From NCBI GenBank assembly GCA_022828595.1, contig JAKGHH010000002.1:82800076-82864075 (forward strand): a stretch of DNA of 64,000 nt, in the 5' to 3' direction. The notes beneath the pieces are model-generated. The model saw only the letters and a program-made list of their open reading frames with translations. It was not told where the DNA came from and did not search any database. Position 1 is the stretch's first letter. Every line of letters starts with the position of its first letter. Position numbers and translations under genes: made by a program. Below, one piece after another: positions 46,899 through 58,989 of this stretch. The DNA comes from Nelumbo lutea. Its lineage: Eukaryota; Streptophyta; Magnoliopsida; Proteales; Nelumbonaceae.

Positions 46899-48574
46899 TT
46901 CATAGATATGAATTTTAATCTACGATCCATTTCCATTTATTCGTCTCTGAGACTTCCCTCCTTTCTCAGTGACGGAGACTACGGGTTGTCTCTGGAAATG
47001 TGGGAAATCACATAGGGTGCATGGAGCCAACTGTTTCAGCTGCATAACCCACCACCTTTCTATGAAGGATCATATCCACTCATCATATGAATTTTCCCTT
47101 TGGCCTCTGTCAGACAAGGTTCAGAGCCGTTTTCAAGTAAACCTTTCTGTCCAGTGAGTGCTTACCCATCATATTCGTGAACGCCAAGGTACCGTGAGAG
47201 AGTTCCCATTTTCTGGTGAAGCCCCTCCCACATCGGTCTATGACGCCCCTATCATCTTATGAAACACTCAGACAAGCCCAACAACAAATGGATAGCCCAT
47301 TTTCTGGTGCGTTTCCTCATTACTGAAGGACCCATCCTCATGCTAATGATGGAAGGCCTTTAGAGAGTTCATCATATGAATCTCCCTATCACATGCACTC
47401 ATATTAGCTGGAGGGAACAAAATTATGCCCTATTAGGTCAAACCAAAGTGGCTCCCACTGACTTTCATAAAGCCAGATTTCGGTGGGCCTTAAATCGGCT
47501 AGGGTTCCGCACGTAACCTCTTGATGAGGTGTGGGGCCCACCACTGAGGGAAGTCATCCAATGACCAAAAGGGACACCATGGCAATGATGTGCATTCAGC
47601 CATGGTGTGTGCAAGAGCCACTGTCGAATGAGCATGGGCCAGGTACTTATGGCCCATGTACGCAGCACATCACACATCCATACATCTCATGCAGGGATAA
47701 ATTGATCCAATCAATTAATTATCTGTAAGGCCCATTGGAAGCCCGTTAAAATTCCATAATATTAACCATTAATATTATCTAGGTATATGGGCTGAATTAG
47801 GGTTACCCAGTTCAGCCCATATAGCTTTATCCTTTAAAATGGGCTTTTGTAGTTTTAACTATTTAAAACTGCGCCTTTACAGGGATGGGCTTTAGGGCTG
47901 ACTTTCAGCATTGATTAAACCCTAGAATTGGTCCAAACAGTTTGAACCAATCTTGGTTCGAATGGGTCTAGGGTTTGATTTTTAATTAAATACTTAATTC
48001 AAGAAAATAATCTGAAATTAAATACTGATAAAAGGAAAAACAAGAATCAGTCAATCAGGGCTGTTCGCACAATCCATCCTGCAAAACAGAGGTTAGATCA
48101 CAGAATGCAGTTTCACAAACTGCAAATCACAGATAGCGTTTCTCCCATCTGCGAAATCTCCTTCTCTACGAAATCTCCTTTTCTGCACCGCCATCTTCGA
48201 TCCAAAATAAAAATAAATAGAAATCCTATTTCTATTAATAATTACATCAGATCGAATACCTATACATTGAGTCTAGAAAATAAAAAAAAAAATTACAGAC
48301 CCAAAAAATAATTCAAGAAGTGCGAAATCGCAGGTTCCCTGCGCAAACCAAGAATTCGATCTCCTCTTGTACGAACAGCCCATAAATCAAGAAAATTATA
48401 AAGAACAATTCTAAATAATAATCAGATTTATTTAAAATTAATTTCAGATTATTTGCCCATCTGTTTTGGGAACAAATTTCCCAAAAACCATATCTGCGCA
48501 AATTGGGTAGAACGCCTTCTCCCTAATTGCGCAGGTTCAGATCTGAAACAGAATGGTTCAAGATTTGAACCATG
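46899..48574 (-). other. copia untranslated leader, about 1.7 kb
   Basis: Lies between the primer site and gag on the minus strand. No long open frame. The matching leader of the older copy is the target of the solo LTR (2153-9296). Confidence 0.8.
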
Positions 48575-48586
48575 GCTCTGATACCA
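48575..48586 (-). other. copia primer-binding site (initiator Met tRNA)
   Basis: The minus strand reads TGGTATCAGAGC directly inside the 5' LTR, the standard 12-nt match to the 3' end of initiator Met tRNA. Confidence 0.93.
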
Positions 48587-48587
48587 C

Positions 48588-50518
48588 TAAAGGGATGAGA
48601 GATCCATCCCATGGACGCCCAAAGATTGCGGAATAAGGGGCGAATTTCAAAAAAAATTTCTCTCCCTTCAACTGGGAATCGCATTCCCTATTAAGAAATT
48701 CATATTTTCAAGGCTTATTATTGAACCTTAAATTGAACCAGATCTGAACCAAAAGGAATAGGAGAGAATTATACCTGATACGGAGAAGTAATATCTCCCA
48801 ACGAAGGTGTTCACGCCCAAGGAAGGATCCAAAGACTGTTCCCACTGAAGATGGCGCACGCAGAATCAGCAGTGTTCTTCCCCAAGAACTCAGTCCTTCG
48901 CAAGAATCAGTAGAATGGTACGTGAGCACAGATTCCTTTCAATCCTTTCTCAAAGAACTGATGTCAAGATCCAATCTTGACTTCTCCCACAACTGGAGAT
49001 CGAACTGGCAAACAGGGCGGCAAGAACAGGGAGGCGGAAAGAGAGTATTCGCAGGGTGCAGAAAACTCTCTTCTTGATTTCAGCACTAAAGAGGATCTGA
49101 TGTATATCTGTTAAAGGCTGCCGGCCCCTCCTTCCTTTTGTTAACTTAAAAGGTTAGCTCCTAATCCCATTAGGAGCTGCTTATCCAAATCATATTTGGA
49201 TCAACCTTCTCTTCTAGTGATAAGGATAAACCCTTATCTTATCTGCAGATTAGATTAGATTTCTCCTAATCCTATTAGGAGGTTTCTAGATCTGAATCAC
49301 ATTCAGATCTAGACTCTCTGAGTGGATAGGATTAAGACCCTATCCTATCTGCTAATCCATCTCAGAATTCGCCCATTTAATTAACTAAATAAATAGCCCA
49401 GTTCGAAATGGGCTTTAGGCCCATTAAGCTTATGTGCTCACTTAACTTTCCTAACTGCTGCCCAGTTGGGTTTCCTTGTATGGTGTGGGACCCAAGCATT
49501 GATCTACACATCATCCACATGGGTTCGGCCCAGCCTTTGTTACAAGGCCTGGTCGAATACACTGTTAAAGATAGTGCACCCCCTGAAACCCATCGAATGG
49601 GCTCTATGGGCCCAACACTTACCCTAAGTGGTCCCTGGGCCAAGTCACCTTGTAACACCCAGGGACTGTGGGCAGATGCAAGATTAGCCCATCAGGTATT
49701 ATCCTCAATGGTCTTACACTTAACCTCTCAGCCCTTAATGATCATACACTGCCCGACAAGAGAGGACCTCTCCCTCGACTGCAAGGAACAGTGTTGCACT
49801 CTCTACTTATATGGATCCTAGGAATTAAAACCTTTTTGCAAACATTTTAGAAACCATAATATATATACTTTTATATCTCATATAAAATATACTTTGCAAA
49901 ACAAATCTCAACAGTTGAAATCGGCTGCCAGCAGTCTTGGTTTCCAACAGTGAGAGTGCATCACCGATCATTACCTTTGTTCGACAAAGGGGCTGATCCT
50001 GTCATTATGATCACCCACTCAGATGAATTCTCGGATTGTCCCAACATACCCAGGTTTTGACCCCCGCTAAGGATCTCACTAATTGGTACATCAAAGACAG
50101 CCCGATCCGACACCTAGTGCAGTATCATAATCGAGTCTAGGGGTCGGGTGTAACTTTCCAGTTTTTCCCATCAATCTCCAAGGTCCAGGGCAATACTGGA
50201 AATTTGGTCCAGTTCAAAGATTCAATTAATCCCACACTGTATGTGCCTAGGGTCTCACCCCGGTAGCTGAGACAAGCTACCCCAACCGACTTGGTGGCAC
50301 CACAGTGTTAGCCTTGTCAGGATAGGTCTCCCCGGATCGACTCACTGGCTATGAACATTCTAAACTAACACGAGTCTCATTAAGTGTCCAGTTTAAGGGT
50401 ATTACACAGAAACATACCAAGGGAACATGAATCAAATATGCACTTTTATTCATTTACAATAAACTCATAAACTACATCAATTTTGATTGAAGCTAAGGGC
50501 ATACAAAACTGTCTAACA
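48588..50518 (-). repeat. copia 5' LTR (1931 bp)
   Basis: Begins TAAAGGGATG on the + strand where the 3' LTR has TGAAGGG, so the terminal dinucleotide is mutated. It ends GTCTAACA before the ATTAT duplication. The six inverted repeats recur at 49156-49345. Confidence 0.95.
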
Positions 50519-50523
50519 ATTAT

Positions 50524-52087
50524 TGCACTTTAATCTCACCATAGATTAAAATCAAATGGTGTTTGAAAATTACATGGAGAAAATTTACTTTCATATGCAC
50601 TTGAAAACTAGTTTTAAATTTTCCAACAAAACTCTATCTTTACTTGTTTTCTCTTCTTTCAAGCCTAATCTCATATTAAAAGATTATTGAACCTGTTTTG
50701 AGCTTTTAAGTGGGACCTTGTTTACACTCCTTAAAGTTATATGGAGGAAAGTATAGAGACTCGTTGTCGTGCAACGTGTGTGTGTGTGCGTGGTGAAATG
50801 AGGCACTTTAGAGGCGTATCCACATGGTTCACAAGAAGTGGTGTTATTTTTAGTATGATCGTATTTGATGCGAAGGAAAAAAGGTTGCGATGACACATTA
50901 TTCACAGACTGCAATTTTTTTAAAATCGCAAAATCATAGGTTGTGAGTTTTGTGAAATCACAAAATGCAGACATTGCAGTTTGCAAATTTGCAAGTCACA
51001 GAGTTTGCAATTTGCAAAATTGCAAGTTGAAAGATGTGCAAAATCACATCTGATTTGAACCACACATAAGGGTGCGTTTGGTTTGAAGGTGGAACTGTGA
51101 CCTTTGACGTTTTAAGTTAATCCAATGGTCATGAATTAATCGGGTGTGGTTAAGGGACACCACTTAAACATTAACAATCACTAACCATTATCTAAGAACT
51201 ATCACAAAATTTGAAATTATGACTGTACAAAGAGGCTCTTCGAACCAACTCCCACTTTTCTTTGTAATGACTCTCTAGAATTTATATAAAGAATGTAAAC
51301 CAAGCCAATTTACACAAGTTTTTCAATCACTTCTCATTGAAATTCACCAGTCTCTTTCATTTCAATCTATTACTATCTCACAAAAGGTTTCTTCGGAGAT
51401 TCTTCAACTTTGTTAGTTGAAGTTTCCCACCCAAGACACTGTTGTATCCTGGGAACAAATTTTCCAGTAACCTAATAGCAAACTTAGTAAAACTAAGTGG
51501 GAGCAAATAACATTCTAAAGACAATATCTTTAGATTTGCCTCGGAGTTTCTCCTCCAAAATTTATAACCCCATTTCTCAACAGAAGTAGCATGTACTAAC
51601 AATAACTTATGAAGAAGCAACACCAATATCTTTATTACCGATTGAGGATGTCATCAAAGCAGAGGGGCTTCCATGAGGTGGTGGGGCTCAACCTACAACT
51701 AGGCAATCTCGGTCATTCTCTTATGCTTGGATTCCTGAAGAGAGTGGTAATCAGGGGACAAGGGGTGGGAGGGATGATGATGCAAATGGTAGAGAAGCGT
51801 CGGCCAGGGAATGCATCCATGAATTTGGAGACAATGAAGGAATGATTTCAAAAACAATATCTGATTCCAGAAGACAAGAGCTTGTGTGTTGGACCAATTA
51901 TAGTGAGTCCCTACTTAAATAAATGAAACAAAGGATCATATAGCTAACGTGTGCAAATGAAGAGATACGACGTGGTGGTTCTCTTCAAGTCTTCAACTTC
52001 CTTTCTAACATGTAAATAAGGTCCACCGATTGCATGATAGTACCCCTAAGGTTATGGATTCACATCGTCTACATCCACCACATCACT
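50524..52087. other. Unassigned AT-rich intergenic stretch
   Basis: Starts with the continuation of the gene remnant (stop at 50529-50531). Contains a TG/GT run (50778-50792) and a cluster of repeated TTGCAAATTTGCAAG-like words at 50930-51040. A GGGTGCGTTTGGTTTG motif at 51069, common in plant MITE ends, has no partner visible. Short open frames at 51378-51626 and 51609-51845 lack family signatures. Confidence 0.4.
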
Positions 52088-52089
52088 TA

Positions 52090-52452
52090 GGCTGCGTTTG
52101 GAAACAATGCAAATGGAGTGTAAATCCTGGGTCGGCGTAAATTTGCACTCTGGTTCACTTTTGCCTGTGTTTAGCAACATTACATTTATGCATTGACAAA
52201 TGACAATCCAATGCATATTTGCATTGATAATAAGATGTAAAAGTACATCAATAAAAAAGAAGTAAATTTGCATTCAAGTGGGCTTTTGATAAAAAAAAAG
52301 CTTATACTTTATTGGAATTCATGTTTGCATCCATTATAGTTAAAAGTCTGTTTGGTAAGAATGTAAATTTGTCCATGCAAAACTAACCCAATTTTGCAAT
52401 TTATATGAACCGTTTTACATTCTACATATTTGCATTGTTTCCAAACACAGCC
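52090..52452. mobile_element. MITE, 363 bp, TA target site
   Basis: Terminal inverted repeats of about 25 bp starting GGCTGCGTTTGGAAAC and, inverted, GGCTGTGTTTGGAAAC, one mismatch apart, flanked by TA on both sides (52088-52089, 52453-52454). No coding capacity. Superfamily is uncertain: the TA duplication fits Tc1/Mariner-like or a shortened PIF/Harbinger TWA site. Confidence 0.82.
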
Positions 52453-52514
52453 TAGTGGATATATTTTGATTTGTGTGATGAATCTTGGCCACGCTTATTA
52501 TATATAAATATACA

Positions 52515-52708
52515 TATGCACTCATATTCCCTAGAAACCCTAGGAAGGCCCTGGCAACCCCAGGCGTGTTCATATTCCCTGGCAACCCCAGGCACGCTCA
52601 TATTCCTTGGCAACCCCAGGAAGACCCTAGAAACACCAGGTGTGCTCATATCACCTCGCAACCCCAGGCTTGCACACATATTCCCTAGAAACCCCAGGAA
52701 GGTCCTGG
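52515..52708. repeat. Tandem array with CTGGCAACCCCAGG unit
   Basis: Alternating units of about 28 and 48 bp built on TCATATTCCCTGGCAACCCC followed by AGG. At least five units end at 52708, where the inverted copia LTR begins. The core CTGGCA(A/G)CCCCAGG also occurs in the 88-bp array at 63606-64000. Confidence 0.8.
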
Positions 52709-53332
52709 CTATTAGACAATGTATTCCCTTAGCTCCAATTAGATTGATGTACATTAAACATTTATTGTAAATGAATAAAAGTACATAATCGATTCATGTT
52801 ATACTTGGTGTGTTTCTATATAATTATCCTTAAATAGAACACTTATGAGACTCGTGTTAGTTTAGAATGTTCTCAGCCATTGGATAGACTTGGGGAAGTT
52901 TATCCTGCCAAGGTTGACACTAATGTGATGCCAAGTCGGTTGGGGTAGCTTGTCTCAGCTGTCGGGGTTAGACCCGAAGCACATGTAGTGTGTGTTTGTT
53001 TGAAACACTGAATCCGGACCAATTTCCAATTATGCCCTGGACCTTGGAGACTGGTGGGCAAAACTGGAAAGTTACACCCAACCCCTAAATTCGATTATGG
53101 TATTGTATTGGGTGTCGGATTGGGCCATCTTTGATATGCCAATTAATGAGATCCTTAGAGGTCAAAACCTGGGTATGTTGGGGCAGCCTGAGAATTCACT
53201 CGAGTGGGTGATTATAGTGACAGGATCAGCCCCTTTGTCAGACAAAGTGAATGATTGGAACTGCACTCTCTCTAATGAAAACCAAAACTGTCGATAATCG
53301 ATTTCAACCGTGTTTGAGATTTGTTTTGCAAA

Positions 53333-53380
<48 letters not shown>

Positions 53381-54062
53381 GAAAATGGATTGCAAAAGGT
53401 TTTAATTCCTGGGATCTATTTGAGTAAAGAGTTGAACACTATACCTTGCAGCTAAGGGAGAGGTCCTCTCTTGTCGGGCAGTGTTTGATCATTAAGGGGT
53501 GAGAGATTAAGTGTAAGACCATTTACGACTATTATACCTGATGGGCTAATCTCACTTAAGACCATAGTTCTTGGGCTTTCATAAGATGGCTGAACTCAAG
53601 GACCATTTAGTGTAAATGCTAGGCCCATTAAGAGCCCATAATGATGAACTTAGTGGTTCACTATGTTTAGTAGTGAATTCAACCAGGCTTTGTCACAAAA
53701 GCTAGGTTGAACCCATATGGATTTTGTGAAGGTCAATGTTAGGGTCTCACGCCATACAAAGAGAGCCAAGTTAGCCAACAATTAATAAGGGACGTGAGCT
53801 ACTTACTTAATGGTTTTAAAGCCCAAAGATTAATTGGATTAATCATCATGGGCAAATTTGGGTATGGATATGGGTTTGGATCAGCAAAAAAGGATAAGAG
53901 GATAAGTCTTATCCACTTAAAGAGTCCAGATCCAAATAAAGATTTGGATTAGGAAATTCCTAAGTAGATTAGGAGGTCAACTTTTTAAGATCTATAAATA
54001 GGTGAGGGCGAACTGCTCCAGGATATACACTGCTCTCAGTTCTCCCTTTGCTTCTTCTCTTG
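52709..54062 (+). mobile_element. Fourth copia LTR, inverted and truncated
   Basis: Reverse-complement match to the copia LTR family (for example GGTGTCGGATTGGGCC and CCTGGGTATGTTGGG), in + orientation from about 52709. It keeps a (TA)n run at 53336-53375, inverted repeats GGATAAG/CTTATCC (53900-53914) and ATCCAAAT/ATTTGGAT (53930-53949), and TATAAATA at 53993-54000. About the last 500 bp are missing and gypsy protease sequence begins directly after it. Confidence 0.85.
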
Positions 54063-54065
54063 CTG

Positions 54066-54272
54066 CCATATACCCTGTTCAAAGTGGGCAATTTTATTAT
54101 ACCTGCTGACTTCATTGTGTTGGATATGGAGGAAGATAGGACAATGCCTTTGATTTTAGGAAGACCTTTTCTTGCTATTGGTAATGCTTTAATTGATGTG
54201 CAAAAATGTCTACTTACTCTTAGGATCAATGGTGAAGAAGTAGTATTTAATGTATTTAAGACCATGAAGTAA
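54066..54272 (+). pseudogene. Gypsy aspartic protease, C-terminal part
   Basis: Reads [20 protein letters not shown], then [18 protein letters not shown] and [10 protein letters not shown], the end of the Athila/Tat protease domain. The catalytic DSG lies upstream of the truncation and is absent. Confidence 0.85.
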
Positions 54273-54392
54273 CCTAACACAATTTAACATGAAATATATG
54301 CATTCGATTGCACTGATGTTTGGGTATCTGAAATCAATGCATCTAAATTAGATGATCCTTTAGAAAGCAACATTCGTAATTCTTGTGAAAAT

Positions 54393-55494
54393 GTGCAGGT
54401 CTTGGATGAAGAAATTAAGGAGGTTTTGAACTATTTGGAGGCTGGTCAAGAAGGGTTCAAGCCAAGACAAGGAAAATTTTTACCACTGGATGGACCGACC
54501 TCTACCAAGCAATTGCGACCATCCATTGAAACACCTCCAACTTTGGAACTTAAACCTTTACCTTCTCATTTGAAATATATATTTTTGGGAGAAAATTCCA
54601 CCTTACCTATGATTATTTCTTCCAATTTAATAGGTCTCCAAGAGGAAAAGTTGGTAAGGGTGCTCAAGCAACATATATTGGCTATCGGATGGAGCATCGC
54701 CGACATAAAAGGGATTAACCCTTTGGTGTGCATGCACAAAATCTTGATGGAAGAAGGCTACAAACCCAAGGCACAACCACAAAGAAGGTTAAATCCTAAA
54801 ATGCAACAGGTAGTGAAGACAAAAATTCTTAAATGGCTCGAAGGAGGTATTATCTATCCTATCTTTGATTCATTATGGGTAAGTCCTGTTCAAATTGTGC
54901 CAAAAAAAGGTTGGACCACTGTAATTTTAAATGAAAATAATGAATTGACTCCCACAAGAAAATAACTGGTTGGAGGGTGTGCATAGACTATAGGAAATTG
55001 AATGAGGCTACTAGGAAAGATCACTTTCCTTTGCCATTTATTGATCAAATGATAAAGAAAATTGCAGGACATGAATATTACTATTTCTTAGATGGTTACT
55101 CTGGTTATCTTCAAGTACCCATTGCACTTGAAGATCAAGAGAAGACTACTTTCACTTGCCCATATGGAACATTTGCATATAGGAGAATGCCATTTGGATT
55201 GTGTAATGCACCCACTACTTTCCAGCGTTGCATGATGTCCTTGTTTGGCTATTTCATTGATGATTTCATGGAAGTGTTTATGGATGATTTCTCCATTTAT
55301 GGATCATCATTCGATGTGTGCTTGTATAATTTAGAATAGGTACTTCAAAGATGTGAGGAATCTAACCTTGTTTTGAATTGGAAAAAATGTCATTTCATGG
55401 TTAAGGAAGGAATAGTTCTAGGGCATAAAGTGTCATCCAGGGGCATTGAAGTGGATAAAGATAAAGTAGAAGTGATTGAAAAACTTCCTCTACC
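54393..55494 (+). pseudogene. Gypsy reverse transcriptase, first part
   Basis: A linker (LGENSTLPMIISSNL), then RT blocks LKWLEGGIIYPIFDSLWVSP and, after a stop near 54963-54965 with a frame change, CIDYRKLNEATRKDHFPLPF, YSGYLQVPI, FGLCNAPTTFQRCM, and VFMDDFSIYG (FMDD active site). A TAG at 55337-55339 and the insertion at 55495-55499 end it. It resumes at 58304. Confidence 0.92.
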
Positions 55495-55770
55495 TCAATT
55501 GATGAACATACAACTTATCTATAACTTATGATGTCTTTACATGAATTCTTGTGCCGATTTTATTCAATTTTTCCATAATTTAGCTTAATGCCAAGAAAGA
55601 TTTAAGGGGTAATCAATTCAAGAAAAAGAAGGCAAAAGGTAAGAAAAGAATGCCAAAAATATTTCCAACTTTATTCAAATCCTGTCAATGCACTAAATAG
55701 AATTTTCAACTATATTTTTGTCCCCTTGAACCTTAGCCGTCACCAAAATATTTAATTGTTTTTTTTTTGT

Positions 55771-56420
55771 GTGAGTGCATTTTATGCTCCATCTCACACA
55801 AGTTACAGGCTAGAGGCAGATAACAATATTCATATTCCAAGTTGCTAGTTTTACTATTCAACTTGAGATAGTGGAGTTGGGACTGAACTCATATCATAAA
55901 CTACTAGTCTTACTATTCAATTTATGATAGTGGAGTAATTCGGACTTTGCCCTTTCTTCCTTCTCTTTTCTCTTCTTTTTTTTTGAATCAATTGTTGAAG
56001 TTCATGCATTAACAGTCCATGATGCACTAATAGCTCAAATGATCATTAAGATTTCAATCAAGTGCACTATACACATGAGTAGAGTTAGTGCTGGTCATGA
56101 TGAAAGTCCTATTCAACTTCATCATCCTCATGTATTGTGATAAAATTGAATACTTCACAAGAACAAATTCTAGCACTTATAGTGATTTCCTTCGACTTCA
56201 TCGTATTCCCTCTTGGAATTCACCTTATAGACAACAATAATATTGATGGAATTTCTAGTTCATGCAGCCTATCAATGTATTTATGTAGTGGGGTGATTGA
56301 TTTGAGGGCTTCGACAACTTGTCACACTCACACAAAAAAAAAAAGAGTGAGATGGAGCATAAAATGTACTCACACTAAAAGAAGAAGAAAAGGGTGAGAT
56401 GGAGCATAAAATGCACTCAC
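55771..56420. repeat. 27-nt hairpin words in the nested gypsy
   Basis: The word begins GTGAG, contains GCATAAAATGC and ends CTCAC. Copies are at 56347-56373 and 56394-56420 (direct) and 55771-55797 (reverse complement). Each is self-complementary (outer GTGAG/CTCAC, inner GCAT/ATGC). Copy 55771 and the pair near 56350-56420, with their flanks (CCCCTTGAACCTTAG... and its inverse), also form a long-range inverted repeat about 650 bp apart. Confidence 0.8.
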
Positions 56421-56805
56421 CCCTAAAAATAAGTAATTATGGTGACAACTGAGGTTCAAAGGGGCGTACTAAAGTTGAACTCTCATTAAGATATAGTTAC
56501 AGATGTGAACTTAGTGCAATTTGATTATTAACTTTGATAATTAAGGAGCTAATTTATATATTGATTGGGAGTGAAGGTTGGACTTTGAAGAAATTCATAT
56601 TCTCCTTTCCTCGGATCTTATACATGTGTTAAATGGTAATTTACAAGAATAAGAGCCGAACACTTACAAAAGTTCCCCGACCACTCAATGCATTTCTATC
56701 TTAAAAAAATTCAGATGATAAATGGTGAGAATAGATGGGGGAATGTTCAGTTTATGGCTGACGTCTTTGCTTGAGGACAAACAAAAGCTTAAGTGTGGGG
56801 GTATT

Positions 56806-58298
56806 TGATGAATAGACAATTTATCTATAATTTATGAGGTCTTTACATGAATTCTTATGCCAGTTTTATTCAAATTTTCCCTAATTTAGCTTAATGCCAA
56901 GAAAGATTTTAGGGGTAATTAATTCAAGAAAAGAAGGCAAAAAATTACCAATTTCAGCCTAACTCAGCCATAGAAGCAAGAGAGCATAATTCGACCCAAC
57001 TAGTGCAAGTTAATTCCTTGGGAGAACCTAAGGAAAGAAGCCTAGCAAGGAGAAAATTTAGGCCCAGCAAGAGGAGGCCCATTCTCAGCCCAAAGAACAA
57101 CCATGAGTGTAGCTAACATGTGCTAAGAAGGAGCTTAATTGCAGCCCAAATAATAGCCCAAAGGAGCTAGGGGCGGCAACCCTTAGAAGGTCCTTGAGAG
57201 AGCACTCTAGAAGGTTCAAAGGGGGTGTAATACACCCCATTCTAAAGGCTTCAAGAAGGGGCAAGAACTCCCTTGAAAATCTATATAAGGAGGCCTCTAG
57301 AGGGGGGAGAGATGTTCAATTTCTTGAGATCAAGGCTCTCCCATTCCTAGAGGTTTGAACACCTTAAAGAGAAGAGAAGAAGGGCTAGGCACAAGGAGTA
57401 GAAGAAGAAGGGCTGAAGGAGTTCAAGTCAAGCTAGCAAGAAGAGAAGATGAGTTCGAAATTGGGGGTTTTTGATTCAGAGATCTATTGTAATAATTTCA
57501 TTATAGTTTCGTTTTCCTTTGATTTGAATTCAACTTCATTGTTGTAAATTTTTCTTTCTCCCTCTTCCATTCTTTCATTCGAATGGGTGTGAATGGTTCT
57601 TGAAGTTTCTTGAATAGGGGTTAATTGTAGAACAATTCAGCCAATTAAACTTTCAAAACTCATATCTGAAATTGCAAAATCTGAATTGCTTGAAAGTGAA
57701 TTCAGATCTGCAAATTTTTAGATTGGCCGAATTGATCTAAGCTTGGAATTCTTAGAATGCTTGATAAAGACTCTAGGAATTCAGATCTATTATTCAAGAA
57801 CTGAATTGGATGCAAGATTAGAGATAACTTGCAAAATTCAGTTGGTGATCAATTCAGGTTTGAATTGATACCTTAGAAGTGTTTGAAAAATGCATGCATG
57901 GGGATTAGATCATTGATAGAGATATGGGGATCATTACTCATGCATAGGATGAACATGCACTTGAAAGAGGCTATTCATGACCTTGGGGTTTCACCAAACC
58001 AAGGCTCAATCATGATCTATTCAAATGACTCAATTTGATTGATTGCTGAATTCTGAGATTGACATTAAGTGCTTACTCTTCTAACCTGAATTGAAGGCAA
58101 TTGGGCCAATAATTTAGACAGATTGTAGTTTAGGATCTTTAGCTTTTGAATAAAGTTTTGATTTATTGTTGATCAGATAAGAAGTGCCTAATTTAGTATT
58201 GGTAATTATTTCCTAAATCCTCGTGGGAATGATACTTTATTCACTACTTTACTAGTTGAATGACTAGTGCACTTGCTAATGTTACAATGATTTGATCA
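56806..58298 (+). repeat. 3' LTR of the nested gypsy (1493 bp)
   Basis: Starts TGATGAATAGAC after a GTGTGGGGG purine tract and ends TTTGATCA before TCAAT. No long open frame is seen. Confidence 0.85.
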
Positions 58299-58303
58299 TC
58301 AAT

Positions 58304-58910
58304 CCTTAAAGGAAGTTAGGGGTTTTTATTGGACATGCAGGTTTTTATAGATGATTCATTAAGGATTTTTCTAAAATAGCTAAACCCTTGACAAATCTTC
58401 TAATTAAGGATGTACCTTTTGAATTTGATGATAATTGTTTGCATGCATTCAACACTCTCAAGGAAAAATTGATTCAATCACCCATTGTATCAGCCCCTGT
58501 ATGGGAACTACCCTTTGAAATCATGTGTGATGCAAGTAATGATACATTAGGTGCAGTTTTAGGGTAAAGAAAAGATAAGAAATTTCATACCATTTATTAT
58601 GCAAGTAGGACCATGAATGAAGCATAAAGAAATTATTTCACTACCAAAAAGGAATTACTTGCAGTAATATTTGCTATTGAAAAGTTTCAATCTAATTTGC
58701 TCTTGTCTAAAGTCATCGTGTTCACTGATCATGCTGCTTTGAGACATCTACTTGCTTAAAAAGATGCAAAGCCCAGGCTGCTGCGATGGATTCTGCTATT
58801 GCAAGAATTCGATCTAGAAATCAAGGATAAGAAGGGTAGTGAAAATATAGTAGTTGATCATTTATCAAGGCTTGATGAAAATTATGTTGAAATCGCTAAT
58901 GATTTCCCAT
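58304..58910 (+). pseudogene. Gypsy RT end and RNase H, resumed
   Basis: After one duplication copy the host frame continues (SLKEVRGF, one-base shift, then LGHAGFYR), then KDFSKIAKPLTNLL, FEIMCDASNDTLGAVL and KELLAVIFAIEKFQSNLL. It ends with VIVFTDHAALRHLL and [11 protein letters not shown]. Stops near 58367, 58566, 58624 and 58758 inactivate it. Confidence 0.9.
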
Positions 58911-58989
58911 TGCATTATGAATTCCCAGATGAGCAATTGTATGCGATTAACATAAAAAATGAACCTTGGTTTGCTGATTTTGCTAATTT

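Larger units (their letters stand above)
41218..50518 (-). mobile_element. Full-length Ty1/copia element, 9301 bp
   Basis: Minus-strand element with LTRs 41218-43158 and 48588-50518 and a 5-bp duplication ATTAT at 41213-41217 and 50519-50523. The primer site TGGTATCAGAGC (minus) lies next to the 5' LTR at 48575-48586. A purine-rich CAAGTGGGAGC (minus) precedes the 3' LTR. The order gag, protease, integrase, RT, RNase H identifies copia. LTRs are nearly identical by eye apart from scattered changes and a roughly 10-bp indel near 41483, so it is the youngest large insertion here. Gag and RNase H lesions make it non-autonomous. Confidence 0.97.
55500..58298 (+). mobile_element. Gypsy deletion derivative nested in gypsy pol
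   Basis: 2799 bp flanked by TCAAT at 55495-55499 and 58299-58303. A 5' LTR stub (55500 to about 55640) matches the start of the complete 3' LTR (56806-58298, TGATGAATAGAC...TTTGATCA). Between them is a short non-coding interior ending with GAGGACAAACAAAAGC and a purine tract before the LTR. No pol genes remain. The host frame (EKLPLP ... then the LGHAGFYR block) continues across it. Confidence 0.9.

Noticed and set aside
51378..51845. Two overlapping short ORFs as host genes
   Set aside because: No domain, no splice context, opposite strands, AT-rich surroundings.
52452..52770. Overlapping ORFs in the tandem array as a repeat protein
   Set aside because: Open frames on both strands arise from the tandem unit length; there is no start context or known family.
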